Below are positions 17,078-26,364 of a stretch of DNA of 51,113 nt, in pieces. The stretch is from Gammaproteobacteria bacterium (GTDB lineage Bacteria; Pseudomonadota; Gammaproteobacteria; JACQPQ01). The notes under the pieces were generated by a model, which searched no databases, had not been told where the DNA came from, and worked only from the letters and a program-made list of their open reading frames with translations. The DNA is taken from assembly GCA_016207405.1 (NCBI GenBank), contig JACQPQ010000025.1, forward strand, positions 1 through 51,113, written 5' to 3'. Every line of letters begins with the position of its first letter. Within the stretch, counting starts at the first letter, position 1. A program made the translations under genes and the position numbers.

Positions 17078-18537
17078 AAGTTTAAATACTGCCAAATTTC
17101 ATCGATACGTTTTTTAGTATTGTCATCCATCGTGATAGGAATTCCCCAGGTGCGAGAAGTTTCTGATCCAACCTTATGAGTTGCATCAAAACCGATCTTT
17201 CCTCCTAAGTTTGGCACGGGGGAAGCGAAGTCTAAATAATCGATAGGGGTGTTTTCAAGAATGACGGTGTCTCGTGCGGGATCCATCCGCGTACTCATTG
17301 CCCAAATGACATCTTTCCAGTTGCGTGCATCGATATCCGAATCTGTGATGATAATAAATTTGATATAGTTAAATTGATTGAGGAAAGACCAAATGCCCAT
17401 CATGATGCGTTTGGCGTGCCCCGGATAGCGCTTCCGTATCGTAACGATTGCAAAGCGATAAGAACACGCTTCAGGAGGTAGATAAAAATCGACGACTTCT
17501 GGATACTGTTTTTGAACGAGTGGAATAACAATTTCATTCAGTGCTGAAGCTAAAACAGCAGGTTCATCCATGGGGCGTCCCATGTAGGTGCTATGGTAAA
17601 TTGGGTTGTATCGTTCTGTGATTTTTTCAATCGTAAAAACAGGAAATTTTTCAACCGAATTATAATAACCGGTATGGTCGCCAAAAGGCCCTTCTTCTTT
17701 TTCTTCTTTAGGATAAAGGTAACCTTCTAAGATGATTTCAGCATGGGCGGGAACGTACAAGTCATGCAACTGGCATTTTACGACCGGAGTTCGAGCTCCC
17801 CGATAAAACCCTGCAAAAGCAAATTCAGAAAGGGTATTGGGGATAGGAGTCACTGCCGCAAGTAAGGTCGCCGGATCGGCCCCAATCACAACAGCAAGCG
17901 GGAATTTTTCGTCCGGATGCACTTTTTGCCACTCCAAGTAATCGAGGGCACCGCCGCGATGAGCCAGCCAGCGCATAATGACTTTATTTTTGTCTATGAC
18001 TTGCTGGCGATAAATGCCAATATTCTGTCTCGGATGATTCGGCCCTTTTGTGACCACTAACCCCCACGTAATCAAGCGGCCTGCATCGCCTGGCCAGCAG
18101 GTGGCAATGGGGTAGCGGGATAAATCGATCGCCTCTTTTTCTATCACGACTTCTTGGCAGGGTGCTTGTGAGATCACTTTGGGGGATGCATAGAGCACAT
18201 TTTTATAAAGCGGTATGCGCTTGATAAGTTCTCGAAAGTGCTGGGGAGGTTCTGGTGAGCGAAAAGAAGCGAGTATTTTCCCAATGTTTCTTAACCCTTC
18301 TTTATCGGAAACCCCCATCGCTAAAGCAATGCGTTTAAAATCTCCAAAAAGATTTCCTAAGAGAGGAATAGTATGGCCCTTGGTTTTTTCAAAAAGTAAA
18401 GCAGGCCCTTGTTTTTGGAGCGTTCGATAACAAATTTCGGTGACTTCAAGGTACGGATCGACTTCGAGGGAAATACGTTTTAATTCTCCGGTTTCTTCCA
18501 GGTGGGTGATAAAATCTCGTAAGGAAAGATATTTCAT
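17074..18537 (-). CDS. ubiD: 3-Octaprenyl-4-hydroxybenzoate carboxy-lyase (UbiD)
   Basis: Prenylated-FMN-dependent decarboxylase of aerobic ubiquinone synthesis, 487 aa (E. coli 497). The N-terminus [18 protein letters not shown] and the core [45 protein letters not shown] (active-site Glu region) and [21 protein letters not shown] are typical. Its prFMN-supplying partner ubiX is not in the window. It is translationally coupled to the downstream CDF gene and 3 bp downstream of hemN. Confidence 0.95.
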   Translation of the reverse strand: MKYLSLRDFITHLEETGELKRISLEVDPYLEVTEICYRTLQKQGPALLFEKTKGHTIPLLGNLFGDFKRIALAMGVSDKEGLRNIGKILASFRSPEPPQHFRELIKRIPLYKNVLYASPKVISQAPCQEVVIEKEAIDLSRYPIATCWPGDAGRLITWGLVVTKGPNHPRQNIGIYRQQVIDKNKVIMRWLAHRGGALDYLEWQKVHPDEKFPLAVVIGADPATLLAAVTPIPNTLSEFAFAGFYRGARTPVVKCQLHDLYVPAHAEIILEGYLYPKEEKEEGPFGDHTGYYNSVEKFPVFTIEKITERYNPIYHSTYMGRPMDEPAVLASALNEIVIPLVQKQYPEVVDFYLPPEACSYRFAIVTIRKRYPGHAKRIMMGIWSFLNQFNYIKFIIITDSDIDARNWKDVIWAMSTRMDPARDTVILENTPIDYLDFASPVPNLGGKIGFDATHKVGSETSRTWGIPITMDDNTKKRIDEIWQYLNL

Positions 18538-18540
18538 AAA

Positions 18541-19926
18541 TTAAATCGCTTTTGAATATTTCCCAGATTGGTTTTTTTGAAGGTAAATATCAAATCCCGC
18601 ACAAATGTTCCGAATAAAGATTTTACCAAGTTCAGAGACTTTTATTTGAGAGCCGTCTGAGGTAATAAGGTTTTGTTGTGATGAGGCTTCTATATGGGGA
18701 TGTGCTTCGCGGAAGTAATCATCAAAATTTACTTTAAAATTTTTATAGAATTCTTTCTTATCTATAGAAAAATAACACATTAACTGTTGGATAACCCACT
18801 GCCTTATGATGTCATCTTGGGTCAAGGACTTAACTCGTTCAACCGGTAATATCCCCTCGCTCAATTTTTGAGTGTAGGTTTTTAAATGATGGTGATTTTG
18901 AAAGTAGGTGTTGCCCAAAGATCCAATCGACGACACTCCCAGCCCCAAATAATTTTTAAAGGTTCCTGTGGTATATCCCATGCAATTACGATGTAAATAA
19001 CCTCCTTTGTAAGCTTTGACCAGTGCATCATTAGGAAGTGCAAAATGGTCCATTCCAATGGGTTCATATCCTGCATCAAAAAATGCCTGCCGTGCGAAGA
19101 GGAAAAGGTTTAGCTTCTCATAGGGGGAGGGGAGGGCATGGGTGTCGATCAGCTTTTGATGTTTCTTCATCCAAGGAACATGAGCATAACTAAAAAGTGC
19201 AATGCGATCCGGCTTCAACTGAATGACGCGCTCAATAGTTTTTGCAAAACTCGTTTGAGATTGATGTGGCAAGCCATATACCAGGTCAAAGTTGATCGAG
19301 TCAAACGCAAGGGTTCTACATTCCTGATAGAGAGTTTCGACGAGTGTAAAGGGTTGGATCCGGTGAATGGCCTTTTGGACGTTTGGGTCAAAATCTTGAA
19401 TACCAAAAGAAATACGGTTAAAACCTAATTGTTTGAATAAAGCGAGCTTTGAAGAGGTTGCTAACCGCGGATCACATTCGATAGCCATTTCGAACGAGGG
19501 CGCCAGACTGAAAGCAGAATTCAGTTTTTCAATCAGTTTTTTGATCTGCGTTTCTGTTAGAAAATTTGGGCTTCCCCCTCCTAAATGGAGTTGAGTAATA
19601 GATTTTTTCCCCCCTAAATATGGGTGAATACAGTCGATTTCTTTAAAAATGGAGGACAAATAAACTTCCGAAGCAGGGCTTGCGAGTGTGCGAATAACAG
19701 TATGACAGCCACAGTAATAGCAAAGGGAATGGCAAAAAGGGATGTGGATATAAAGTGCAAGGCTGTGATCTGACGTGCGGAGTTTAGAAATTTCTGTTGG
19801 GTAGCGTTCGGTATCGGTGAGCAGATCCCAGGCAGGAACCATGGGATAGACGGTGTAGCGTGGTATTGCAATATCGTACTGCCGTGCGAGATCTGGAGTG
19901 ATGGGGGGTGATGGGGGGTTAGTCAA
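18541..19926 (-). CDS. hemN: Oxygen-independent coproporphyrinogen III oxidase
   Basis: Radical SAM enzyme converting coproporphyrinogen III to protoporphyrinogen IX without oxygen. At 461 aa it is a true HemN rather than a shorter HemW. The cluster motif is HIPFCHSLCYYCGCH (C65, C69, C72 bind the 4Fe-4S, C74 follows). Other motifs are LHLGGGSPNFL, RISFGIQDFDPNVQKAIHR, FDLVYGLPHQS and ALPNDALVKAYKGG. It lies immediately upstream of ubiD, linking heme and quinone synthesis. Confidence 0.94.
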   Translation of the reverse strand: MTNPPSPPITPDLARQYDIAIPRYTVYPMVPAWDLLTDTERYPTEISKLRTSDHSLALYIHIPFCHSLCYYCGCHTVIRTLASPASEVYLSSIFKEIDCIHPYLGGKKSITQLHLGGGSPNFLTETQIKKLIEKLNSAFSLAPSFEMAIECDPRLATSSKLALFKQLGFNRISFGIQDFDPNVQKAIHRIQPFTLVETLYQECRTLAFDSINFDLVYGLPHQSQTSFAKTIERVIQLKPDRIALFSYAHVPWMKKHQKLIDTHALPSPYEKLNLFLFARQAFFDAGYEPIGMDHFALPNDALVKAYKGGYLHRNCMGYTTGTFKNYLGLGVSSIGSLGNTYFQNHHHLKTYTQKLSEGILPVERVKSLTQDDIIRQWVIQQLMCYFSIDKKEFYKNFKVNFDDYFREAHPHIEASSQQNLITSDGSQIKVSELGKIFIRNICAGFDIYLQKNQSGKYSKAI

Positions 19927-19931
19927 GTGAG

Positions 19932-20513
19932 CTAATGAAAAACATGAAGCGTGTGATCGGTGGCTACCGCATCGAGTGGAATATCCCAGTCTTCTTCTGG
20001 AAGCGTTATCACATGCTGGAATTCATAAGCAAGACCAATAAGCCGTGGTCGACCAGAGGTTTCGAGCGATTTAAATTGAGCCAACAGGCGGTCGTAATAG
20101 CCTCCCCCCATACCGAGTCGATAGCCACGCTTATCAAAGGCAACCACAGGTAAGAGAATTAAATCTAACTCGTCTACGGTGATATTTTTTTGATGTGCTT
20201 TAGGCTCTAAAATTCCCAAGGAATTCGGGAGTAAAGGATCGCACGGTTCGTACCGTACAAAATGCATTCGGTTTTGTTTGATACAGTCGATGACGGGAAG
20301 GTAGCATTGTTTCCCGAGCGTCCAGGCTTTTTCTAAAATGGGAGCGGGACTTACTTCTCCGTCATGGGGAAAGTAAGCAGCAATATGTTGACTGGCGGTG
20401 AAAAAGTGAGAGTGGATCACACCATCCGCTAAAGTGCGAGAAGCTTCAATCCGTTCGTCCAGGACAAGGCGTTGACGTTGGCTTCGAAGGGATTGTCGGA
20501 TAGTATTACGCAT
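19932..20513 (-). CDS. fau: 5-Formyltetrahydrofolate cyclo-ligase
   Basis: ATP-dependent enzyme returning 5-formyl-THF to the folate pool, 193 aa. Conserved parts are YFPHDGEVSPAPIL and the nucleotide/folate loop LLPVVAFDKRGYRLGMGGGYYDRLL. The position directly downstream of 6S RNA is the classic gammaproteobacterial ssrS-fau (ygfA) arrangement. The ATG is 12 bp after the predicted 6S 3' end, so it is probably expressed from ssrS read-through. Confidence 0.93.
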   Translation of the reverse strand: MRNTIRQSLRSQRQRLVLDERIEASRTLADGVIHSHFFTASQHIAAYFPHDGEVSPAPILEKAWTLGKQCYLPVIDCIKQNRMHFVRYEPCDPLLPNSLGILEPKAHQKNITVDELDLILLPVVAFDKRGYRLGMGGGYYDRLLAQFKSLETSGRPRLIGLAYEFQHVITLPEEDWDIPLDAVATDHTLHVFH

Positions 20514-20524
20514 AAAAATAAAAA

Positions 20525-20714
20525 GGCATCAACCACCTGTGCCGGCGCAAGCATCAACCCTGAACCAGTGCGTTCAGGTGGGGGCGTGCGTAAAATGCTT
20601 TTAGGCTTCCCACATTAAAGTGGGCATGCGCACGAGCATCTTGCTTGGCTCCCAGTACACATTATTTAGGCTCAGATGTCTCTTTGCTTGCTACCGAACA
20701 CTGCAGTCGATGCC
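20525..20714 (-). ncRNA. ssrS: 6S RNA
   Basis: RNA polymerase-binding regulatory RNA, predicted about 190 nt (E. coli 184). On the minus strand the 5' end GGCATCGACTGC pairs, with G-U wobbles, with the 3' end GTGGTTGATGCC to form the closing stem. Inside are GAGCC-TAAATAATG, the central-bubble flanks and the TGAAC...GGTTCA hairpin near the 3' side, as in other gammaproteobacterial 6S RNAs. A T-rich stretch (CCTTTTTATTTTT) follows. Synteny, between zapA and fau, is the strongest support. Exact ends are approximate. Confidence 0.82.
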
Positions 20715-20726
20715 AAAAATCTGTAA

Positions 20727-21068
20727 TTAATCTCGTTTATTGCGAGCCACTGCACTCTTTATTTTATTGTGCAAAACTTGTAGGTGTTTGTCCAGTTTTT
20801 GGTGGTCGGCAGATTGCTGTTTTTGCGTGTTTTCGCCCACTTGCTTTTTAAGGGCCAGTAGTTCATGGACGATATTAAGCGCTGCCATGATGGTAATTTT
20901 CTCCACGCCCACAATGCGCCCGGATGCTTGAATTTGGCGCATTTTGCCGTCCAAATATTCTGCGGATCGATACAGTGCATCCTGTTCGTCTTCTTTGCAC
21001 GAAAATGGATATGCCTTATTGAGAATGTTGACTGAAAAGGCGGGAGAGACATCAACGTTAACATTCAT
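20727..21068 (-). CDS. zapA: Cell division protein ZapA
   Basis: FtsZ-ring crosslinking protein of 113 aa. The N-terminal domain has the family pattern VNILNKAYPFSCKEDEQDAL, AEYLDGKMRQIQASGRIVG and EKITIMAALNIVHELLALK. A charged coiled coil fills the C-terminal third, and the Gln-rich stretch at about 80-90 is unremarkable. It lies upstream of 6S RNA and 6 bp after the small coiled-coil gene, as in many gammaproteobacteria. Confidence 0.93.
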   Translation of the reverse strand: MNVNVDVSPAFSVNILNKAYPFSCKEDEQDALYRSAEYLDGKMRQIQASGRIVGVEKITIMAALNIVHELLALKKQVGENTQKQQSADHQKLDKHLQVLHNKIKSAVARNKRD

Positions 21069-21074
21069 ACGGGT

Positions 21075-21278
21075 TCATCCTTGTTCCGTTTTTAGCTTGA
21101 GCAAAAGAGATTCCAGCTTAGCTTGGGCAGTGTGTTGTTTTCCTAACAACTTTGAATGTTTCGACTCTGCCTTTTTCTGCATCTGGCGTAACGTATAATT
21201 TTCTTTTCTCAAAGTTTCGCATGTTTGAATGAGGTCATCGATACTCTGATTAATTTGTTGTATCATCGATTCATTCAT
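21075..21278 (-). CDS. Small coiled-coil protein, TIGR02449-like (ZapB-like)
   Basis: 67-aa protein made almost entirely of heptad-like helix (IQQINQSIDDLIQTCETLRK, ENYTLRQMQKKAESKHSKLL). It matches the short coiled-coil proteins (TIGR02449 family) that sit next to zapA in Pseudomonas and relatives. By position and shape it may act with ZapA at the division septum; this is inference. Confidence 0.78.
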   Translation of the reverse strand: MNESMIQQINQSIDDLIQTCETLRKENYTLRQMQKKAESKHSKLLGKQHTAQAKLESLLLKLKTEQG

Positions 21279-21386
21279 AGTGTCATCCTGATGTTTACAT
21301 TTACTATAAAACCCTTATTGGGGTAGGTCAACTTTAAATTCCATGGATGGAATTTTATATCCATAGATCAGAAAGGACAGTTGAGT

Positions 21387-22700
21387 ATGAATATGCGTTG
21401 TTTTTCTGAACGACGTTCTCGTTTCATGGAAGAAATGAAACCCAACAGCCTTGCATTGATCCCGGCAGGAAGTGAGCAGTTGCGTGATAGGGATATCCAC
21501 TATGTTTTTCATCAGAATAGTGATTTCCACTATTTAACAGGATACCCAGAGCCGCAAGCACTCGCTCTCTTCCAGAAAGGAAAAGGCAAAAACGAAACCG
21601 GGCGGTGGATCTTATTTAATCTTAAAAAAGATGAAGTCATCGAGCGCTGGACAGGCACTCGGATAGGTCAAGAGAAAGCCTGTAGTTTTTATGGCGCAGA
21701 TGAAGCTCATGCGATAGAAGACCAAGATGAAGAGATCCCAAAGCTTATGGCAGGGTGTCAAACCCTGTACTACCCCATCGGCGTTTCCGAACCCTTTGAC
21801 CGCCGAGTGAATGGGTGGGTTCATACTGTGGAAAAGCAGGTTCGAACGGGCCTTAGTGCCCCATCGGTCCGAATCGCTTTGTCGAGCATACTGCATGAAA
21901 TGCGGCTCATCAAAACTGCACCTGAACTTGCGTGCATGCAAAAGGCAGTCGGTGTGTCTTGCTTGGCCCATGAGAGAGCGATGCGAGTTTGTCAGTCGGC
22001 TACTTCTGAATTCCAGATTCACGCAGAGTTGATGCGTGTATTTATGGAATCGGGTTGCCGGCATGTGGCATACGAGCCTATTGTGGCAAGTGGAGAGAAT
22101 GCCTGTATTTTGCACTACACGGAAAACACAGGGCCTCTAAAATCGGGAGAACTGCTGTTGGTTGATGCGGGAGTTGAGTTTGAGGGTTATGCGAGTGACA
22201 TTACGCGAACATATCCTACAAACGGCAAGTTTTCGCCTGAGCAGAAGGCTTTGTATGAAGTGGTACTTGAGGCCCAGCAGGCAGGCATTGCGGCTGTCAA
22301 GCCAGGCAATCATTGGAATCAACCCCATGAAGTGGTTATTCGGGTATTAACCGAAGGGCTGGTGGATTTGAAAATTCTTCAGGGGAGTGTGGATACTTTG
22401 ATCGAACAAAAAAGCTATGAAAAATTTTATCCACACCAAACGGGCCATTGGTTGGGCTTGAATGTGCATGATGTGGGTGCATACAAAGTAGATGAGGCTT
22501 GGCGAATCTTTAAGGCGGGAATGACCTTAACGGTGGAGCCGGGGCTTTACGTTAAATGCGAGCCAGAGGTCCTACCGAAGTGGTGGAACATTGGTATTCG
22601 CATCGAAGACGATGTTCTGGTAACGGAAACTGGGGCTTTGGTGATGAGTGAGGCGCTTCCCAAAAAGGTCGCCGATATAGAAAGCTTTATGCGAGGGTAG
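21387..22700 (+). CDS. pepP: Xaa-Pro aminopeptidase P (PepP, M24B)
   Basis: Two-manganese aminopeptidase removing N-terminal residues before proline, 437 aa (E. coli 441). An N-terminal creatinase-like domain precedes the pita-bread domain. Metal ligands are visible: VDAGVEFEGYASDITRTYP (two Asp), HQTGHWLGLNVHD (His), LTVEPGLYV (Glu) and GIRIEDDVLV (Glu). The ATG at 21387 is preferred: AAGGA at 21373-21377 is 9 bp away, while the in-frame TTG at 21381 is too close. In many gammaproteobacteria pepP lies upstream of ubiH, as here. Confidence 0.94.
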   Translation: MNMRCFSERRSRFMEEMKPNSLALIPAGSEQLRDRDIHYVFHQNSDFHYLTGYPEPQALALFQKGKGKNETGRWILFNLKKDEVIERWTGTRIGQEKACSFYGADEAHAIEDQDEEIPKLMAGCQTLYYPIGVSEPFDRRVNGWVHTVEKQVRTGLSAPSVRIALSSILHEMRLIKTAPELACMQKAVGVSCLAHERAMRVCQSATSEFQIHAELMRVFMESGCRHVAYEPIVASGENACILHYTENTGPLKSGELLLVDAGVEFEGYASDITRTYPTNGKFSPEQKALYEVVLEAQQAGIAAVKPGNHWNQPHEVVIRVLTEGLVDLKILQGSVDTLIEQKSYEKFYPHQTGHWLGLNVHDVGAYKVDEAWRIFKAGMTLTVEPGLYVKCEPEVLPKWWNIGIRIEDDVLVTETGALVMSEALPKKVADIESFMRG

Positions 22701-22732
22701 GCATTTCGAAATGCAGAGTGTGTGTGTGTAAG

Positions 22733-22748
22733 GGTGCGCTTCTGCACC
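22733..22748. repeat. GTGCGC-type REP-like hairpin
   Basis: GGTGC and GCACC flank a 6-bp centre (GCTTCT), preceded by GTAAG. It is the degenerate sister of the perfect palindrome at 4514-4529 and, like it, neighbours a GTGGAC element. Confidence 0.5.
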
Positions 22749-22756
22749 GATTGTAA

Positions 22757-22795
22757 GGTGGACTTGCACTCGCGTTTTTTTGCGAGCGGTCCACC
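22757..22795. repeat. GTGGAC-type REP-like palindrome between pepP and ubiH
   Basis: GGTGGAC...GTCCACC with an inner CTCGCG/GCGAG stem around a T7 loop. The right end is extended by CGGTTTTAGTCCACCGGTTTTAG, a direct repeat of its own right flank. It is nearly identical to the copy inside the ubiH coding region at 22949-22985, only about 150 bp away. The SD of ubiH lies just after it. Confidence 0.85.
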
Positions 22796-22829
22796 GGTTT
22801 TAGTCCACCGGTTTTAGTAGGAGTACAAA

Positions 22830-24068
22830 TTGAATTCGGCTGTGCGTCTTGATTATGATGTCGTTATCGTTGGCGGTGGTTTAGTTGGAATGAGTTTAGC
22901 GCTGGCGCTTGCACCTTATCCCCTTAAAATTGCTCTCCTTGAAAGTAGGGTGGACAAAGCTCGCGTTTTTTGCGAGCGGTCCACCGGTTTTCTAAAACCC
23001 CTCGTCTTATCCGAAAGCAGTCGACGCTTTTTTGAAAGTGTTGGTGTTTGGAAGGAACTCAAGCCGTATGCGGTTCCCATTGAAAGCATTCATGTTTCTG
23101 AAGAGGGACATTGGGGGGTGGCCCGTTTTAAAGCCGAACACCAAAAACTGCCTGCCTTTGGATATGTGATTGAATCTGCATTACTAGAACAAAAATTGAA
23201 GGAGCGATTAGAGGCAGAGGCAAAATCTATTACTTTTTTTTGTCCCATCGAAAATCTTGAATGTGAACCTCAAGACAACATTCTTCTTCGTATCACGCAT
23301 GCAGGCATCGTTAAAGAGCTGCGAGCTCGATGTGTCGTGGGTGCAGATGGAACGTATTCCACTGTGCGAAAGTTAATGAACATTCCGGTTATCAGACAAG
23401 ATTTTCCCGAAGCGGCTCTTGTTGGAATACTGACAGTAGGCAAACCAAAACCGTACACTGCTTTTGAGCGTTTTTTAAAGCGGGGCGTTCTTGCGGTTCT
23501 GCCTTTTTCTGATAATCGGTTTGCTTTTGTTTACACAAGACCAAAGGAAGAGATCACCCATTGGATGTCTGTCAGTGATGTGGTTTTTTTGGAGCATATC
23601 CAGGTTCAATTGGGTTATCGTCTAGGAAGAATACAAGCTGTACAAAGAAGTGCAACCTATCCGCTGGCGCACGTTCTGGCTGAAAAGTGGCGAGTTTCAA
23701 ATGCGGTTTTATTAGGGAATGCCGCGCATACGTTGCATCCGATTGGTGCGCAAGGGTTTAATTTGGCTCTCAGAGATCTTGCACTGCTTGCAGAGTACCT
23801 GGTGAGGGATTATCAAAAAGAGGGAACTTTAACTTTGCAGTGGATGTCGGATTACGTGTCGGAACGTCAAAACGCTCAAAAACAGGTTGTGCGATGGATA
23901 GATTTTTTAACTCGATCCTTTTCCGTACGGTTGCCGGGATCAGGAAGTTTGCGGAGCCTCGCTTTATTTGGTATCGATTCCTTCCTGTTTCTTAAAGCGC
24001 CGCTATTGAGGTTTGCTTCTGGGCTTTCTGATATTCGCCCCCGTTTACTTCGGGGGCTGTCTAGCTGA
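22830..24068 (+). CDS. ubiH: UbiH/UbiF-family FAD-dependent ubiquinone hydroxylase
   Basis: Flavoprotein monooxygenase of ubiquinone synthesis, 412 aa. It shows the Rossmann motif VVIVGGGLVGMSLALAL, the DG motif VVGADGTYSTVRKL and the FAD-ribityl motif LLGNAAHTLHPIGAQGFNLALRD. Translation begins at TTG, with AGGAG at 22819-22823 six bp upstream. Residues about 40-53 (RVDKARVFCERSTG) are encoded by an in-frame palindromic element (22949-22985). It stands just before KPLVLS, the equivalent of the conserved R-x-IALS of UbiH proteins, so the protein carries a foreign insert next to the FAD domain. UbiH versus UbiF is not certain. Confidence 0.88.
   Translation: MNSAVRLDYDVVIVGGGLVGMSLALALAPYPLKIALLESRVDKARVFCERSTGFLKPLVLSESSRRFFESVGVWKELKPYAVPIESIHVSEEGHWGVARFKAEHQKLPAFGYVIESALLEQKLKERLEAEAKSITFFCPIENLECEPQDNILLRITHAGIVKELRARCVVGADGTYSTVRKLMNIPVIRQDFPEAALVGILTVGKPKPYTAFERFLKRGVLAVLPFSDNRFAFVYTRPKEEITHWMSVSDVVFLEHIQVQLGYRLGRIQAVQRSATYPLAHVLAEKWRVSNAVLLGNAAHTLHPIGAQGFNLALRDLALLAEYLVRDYQKEGTLTLQWMSDYVSERQNAQKQVVRWIDFLTRSFSVRLPGSGSLRSLALFGIDSFLFLKAPLLRFASGLSDIRPRLLRGLSS
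22949..22985 (+). repeat. GTGGAC-type palindrome inserted in frame within ubiH
   Basis: GTAG (22945-22948) heads GGTGGAC, an inner CTCGCG...GCGAG stem with a T6 loop and GTCCACC, followed by CGGTTTT as in the intergenic copy at 22757. The frame reads through it without a stop, adding about 13 residues to UbiH. Confidence 0.88.
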
Positions 24069-24071
24069 TTT

Positions 24072-26348
24072 TCAATAACCCACTACAGTGATCTCAGGCT
24101 CTACTAATAACTGCTGCGGTATGAATACTTCAACGTCAGTGAGCCAGCCACCTCTCCCTTTCGAGAGGTTTTCTATTGAAAATGCAAGACCATTCTGGAT
24201 GGAAATATTGTACGTCGTCAGTTGTTCTTTCAGTTGTTCTTTTATAAATTTACCTTTGCTTTTAAAAAAATATTTCACATAGATGTCTTTCTTGTCAGAA
24301 GGGAAATTTGAGCCCAAAAAACTGATGCGGAAATAGTTCGCCCTATACGGAATCTTAGGAAACATAAACCCTGTTACTTGGATTGTTTTTCCTCCTGTCT
24401 TGAGCTCTCTTCCTTGGCCTTTTATTCCTATAATGACTGTTTCCAGAGAAGGTGCACATTGAGAAGAGAGTCCTTTTATGTACAAACTCATTTGTTCCCA
24501 TTGTTGGTATTTTGTAAATTCATCAAGTTTCGCAATTTCTCCCATGCATGTGGGAGGAAATTTTATTGCGGCATTGGAACCTCCTCTCTGTGCTAGGGCA
24601 CGAGCATATTCATTTAGTTTTTTTTCACGGAATCCACTGCCTTCAGCCACAAAACCTCGTCCTCTCCCCGGTGGTTTATCAAATTGGCTGAGTGGTATAA
24701 CGTCACTCTCAGAACTCTGTGCAGCAACATCAGGCTTTTCGTAGGAACACCACGCGCCTTTTTGTATATCTCTGGCCTGATAGCTTCGGGCAATTTCTAT
24801 GCGAGCGTTTCCTCTGTCACCCCATAGACCACCATTATGTGCACGGAGATGAAAGCAGTAAGGATCATGCCGAATGGGCGTGTCAACATACTGATCCAGC
24901 AAATCAGAACCTTCACCTATTATCATTTTCTCAGTTTTATCCATGACGACATTCATGACTAAATTCAAACCTTTTCTTGTATAATTTTCCAGCTTTGACT
25001 CATTGTTCGCCTCAATAGTTTTCTTAAGGCTGTCTCTTAATTTAACTTGACGAATTTCAGATTCATCCCAATCATATTCATAAAATTGTACGACTGCGCC
25101 TAGCCTTTCTAATGGTTCGTTTACACGGGGGTCCGTTTTTCCAGACCAATACGCCTTTGCCCACTCAACTGCGTCTTTATAATAGTTCCCAAGTATTGCG
25201 GCAAAACCCATCCACGCAAATACTGCTAAGGGGGCAACGGCCGGTTCGATGTCGTCTGCAGCTTGAAGTGACGAAGTATAGGGTTGATTGAGTTCTTTTG
25301 ATTTTGAAATACAATGCCAATTTACTAGAACGGGAGGTCTTTCGAATACTCTTTCTGTAGATTTATCCCAGTAACCTTTGGGAGCATAAACCGTATTGTC
25401 TTTATCTACTTCTGGAAGCTCTATCATATACACTTGTTCATTAATGTCGTAGTAGTGTTGATCTTTAAATACAACTCCCGAAATGAGGGCAAAAATTTCA
25501 GCATTATTACCAATAAAAGGGATGCTACTAAAAATTTCTTTAACGTCCTTAAAATAAATCGTATCAATAAAATCGTGTTGTCCAGCGAAGTTCTTTGCAC
25601 AGTTAGAACCCACAAATTCTTGCGGCGCTAGAGATTCTCTCGTTGAAAAATCCTTTGGAGGGGAGGCAAGTTGTTCCCCTTCATCATTAAATGTATTGAC
25701 AAATGTTTGCATCATTCTGGGTTCATCTAGGTGTATACCGAGTGCCAACTCTCCACCACTCAATTTGTTTTCATTGAAAGCAACTTTTTGCCCTTTTTGA
25801 TTAAAGGCGTGTAGTGGTTGATTTAAAACAGACTGAACTGCAACGAGCACAGTGGCATCTGATTTGCCTTGAACTCCTAAGTGAGAAAGTGTTTTTGGAG
25901 CAGCAATCGTGAGTTGAATGAGGTTAGATATTTCGGGTAGATGAGCATAGGTTGTTATTTGTTCGCTTAATGATTGCACTGAATTTTCACCTGTGCTCAA
26001 CGCTGATAATCTTGGTTCTTCGGGTAATGTATTCAATACACCCTCAAGAGGGATGACCGTTACTTTACGCTCTTGCTTTTTGTCATCCATGGAGTTGGCC
26101 GGTAAAACGGTTGCTGGTTCTACAGCGTTGACTTGTAAAATCTTTTTGAGTACATCAGGGTTTTGGGTTGATAACGCGAGGTTTCTGGCAACTTCATCTA
26201 AATGATTTTGTATGGCTACTAATTCTTGATACCGAGCGGGATTTTTTATTCTTAGTTTTCCCACATCTCTTGCTGCGTTTGTACTCTGGGTAAAAAAAAC
26301 CAAAAGAGGTATTCCAATGAAGGTAAATATGCGAAAAAGTGTTGTCAT
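24072..26348 (-). CDS. Large exported protein of unknown function (DUF3103-like, tentative)
   Basis: 758-aa protein with a clear signal peptide (FIGIPLLVFFTQSTNA, cut likely after TNA) and a good SD (AAGGAG, 8 bp). Residues about 40-70 (LDEVARNLALSTQNPDVLKK) resemble the start of the third exported protein of this cluster (YRDIAREIAHQLGDPTFRNL), and both continue with an LI-x-L then VLVA/VLFS pattern. This suggests distant paralogy. The N-terminal pattern recalls DUF3103 proteins, with low certainty. Cys pairs in the C-terminal half (YCFHL, WCSYE, CMGE, CAPS) fit a periplasmic or secreted location. The 16-bp gap to the next gene suggests an operon. Confidence 0.7.
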   Translation of the reverse strand: MTTLFRIFTFIGIPLLVFFTQSTNAARDVGKLRIKNPARYQELVAIQNHLDEVARNLALSTQNPDVLKKILQVNAVEPATVLPANSMDDKKQERKVTVIPLEGVLNTLPEEPRLSALSTGENSVQSLSEQITTYAHLPEISNLIQLTIAAPKTLSHLGVQGKSDATVLVAVQSVLNQPLHAFNQKGQKVAFNENKLSGGELALGIHLDEPRMMQTFVNTFNDEGEQLASPPKDFSTRESLAPQEFVGSNCAKNFAGQHDFIDTIYFKDVKEIFSSIPFIGNNAEIFALISGVVFKDQHYYDINEQVYMIELPEVDKDNTVYAPKGYWDKSTERVFERPPVLVNWHCISKSKELNQPYTSSLQAADDIEPAVAPLAVFAWMGFAAILGNYYKDAVEWAKAYWSGKTDPRVNEPLERLGAVVQFYEYDWDESEIRQVKLRDSLKKTIEANNESKLENYTRKGLNLVMNVVMDKTEKMIIGEGSDLLDQYVDTPIRHDPYCFHLRAHNGGLWGDRGNARIEIARSYQARDIQKGAWCSYEKPDVAAQSSESDVIPLSQFDKPPGRGRGFVAEGSGFREKKLNEYARALAQRGGSNAAIKFPPTCMGEIAKLDEFTKYQQWEQMSLYIKGLSSQCAPSLETVIIGIKGQGRELKTGGKTIQVTGFMFPKIPYRANYFRISFLGSNFPSDKKDIYVKYFFKSKGKFIKEQLKEQLTTYNISIQNGLAFSIENLSKGRGGWLTDVEVFIPQQLLVEPEITVVGY

Positions 26349-26364
26349 AGAAGTAACTCCTTTT

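Noticed and set aside
22719-22730. Short GT dinucleotide run after pepP
   Set aside because: About five units, too short to treat as a phase-variable tract, and not in a coding region.
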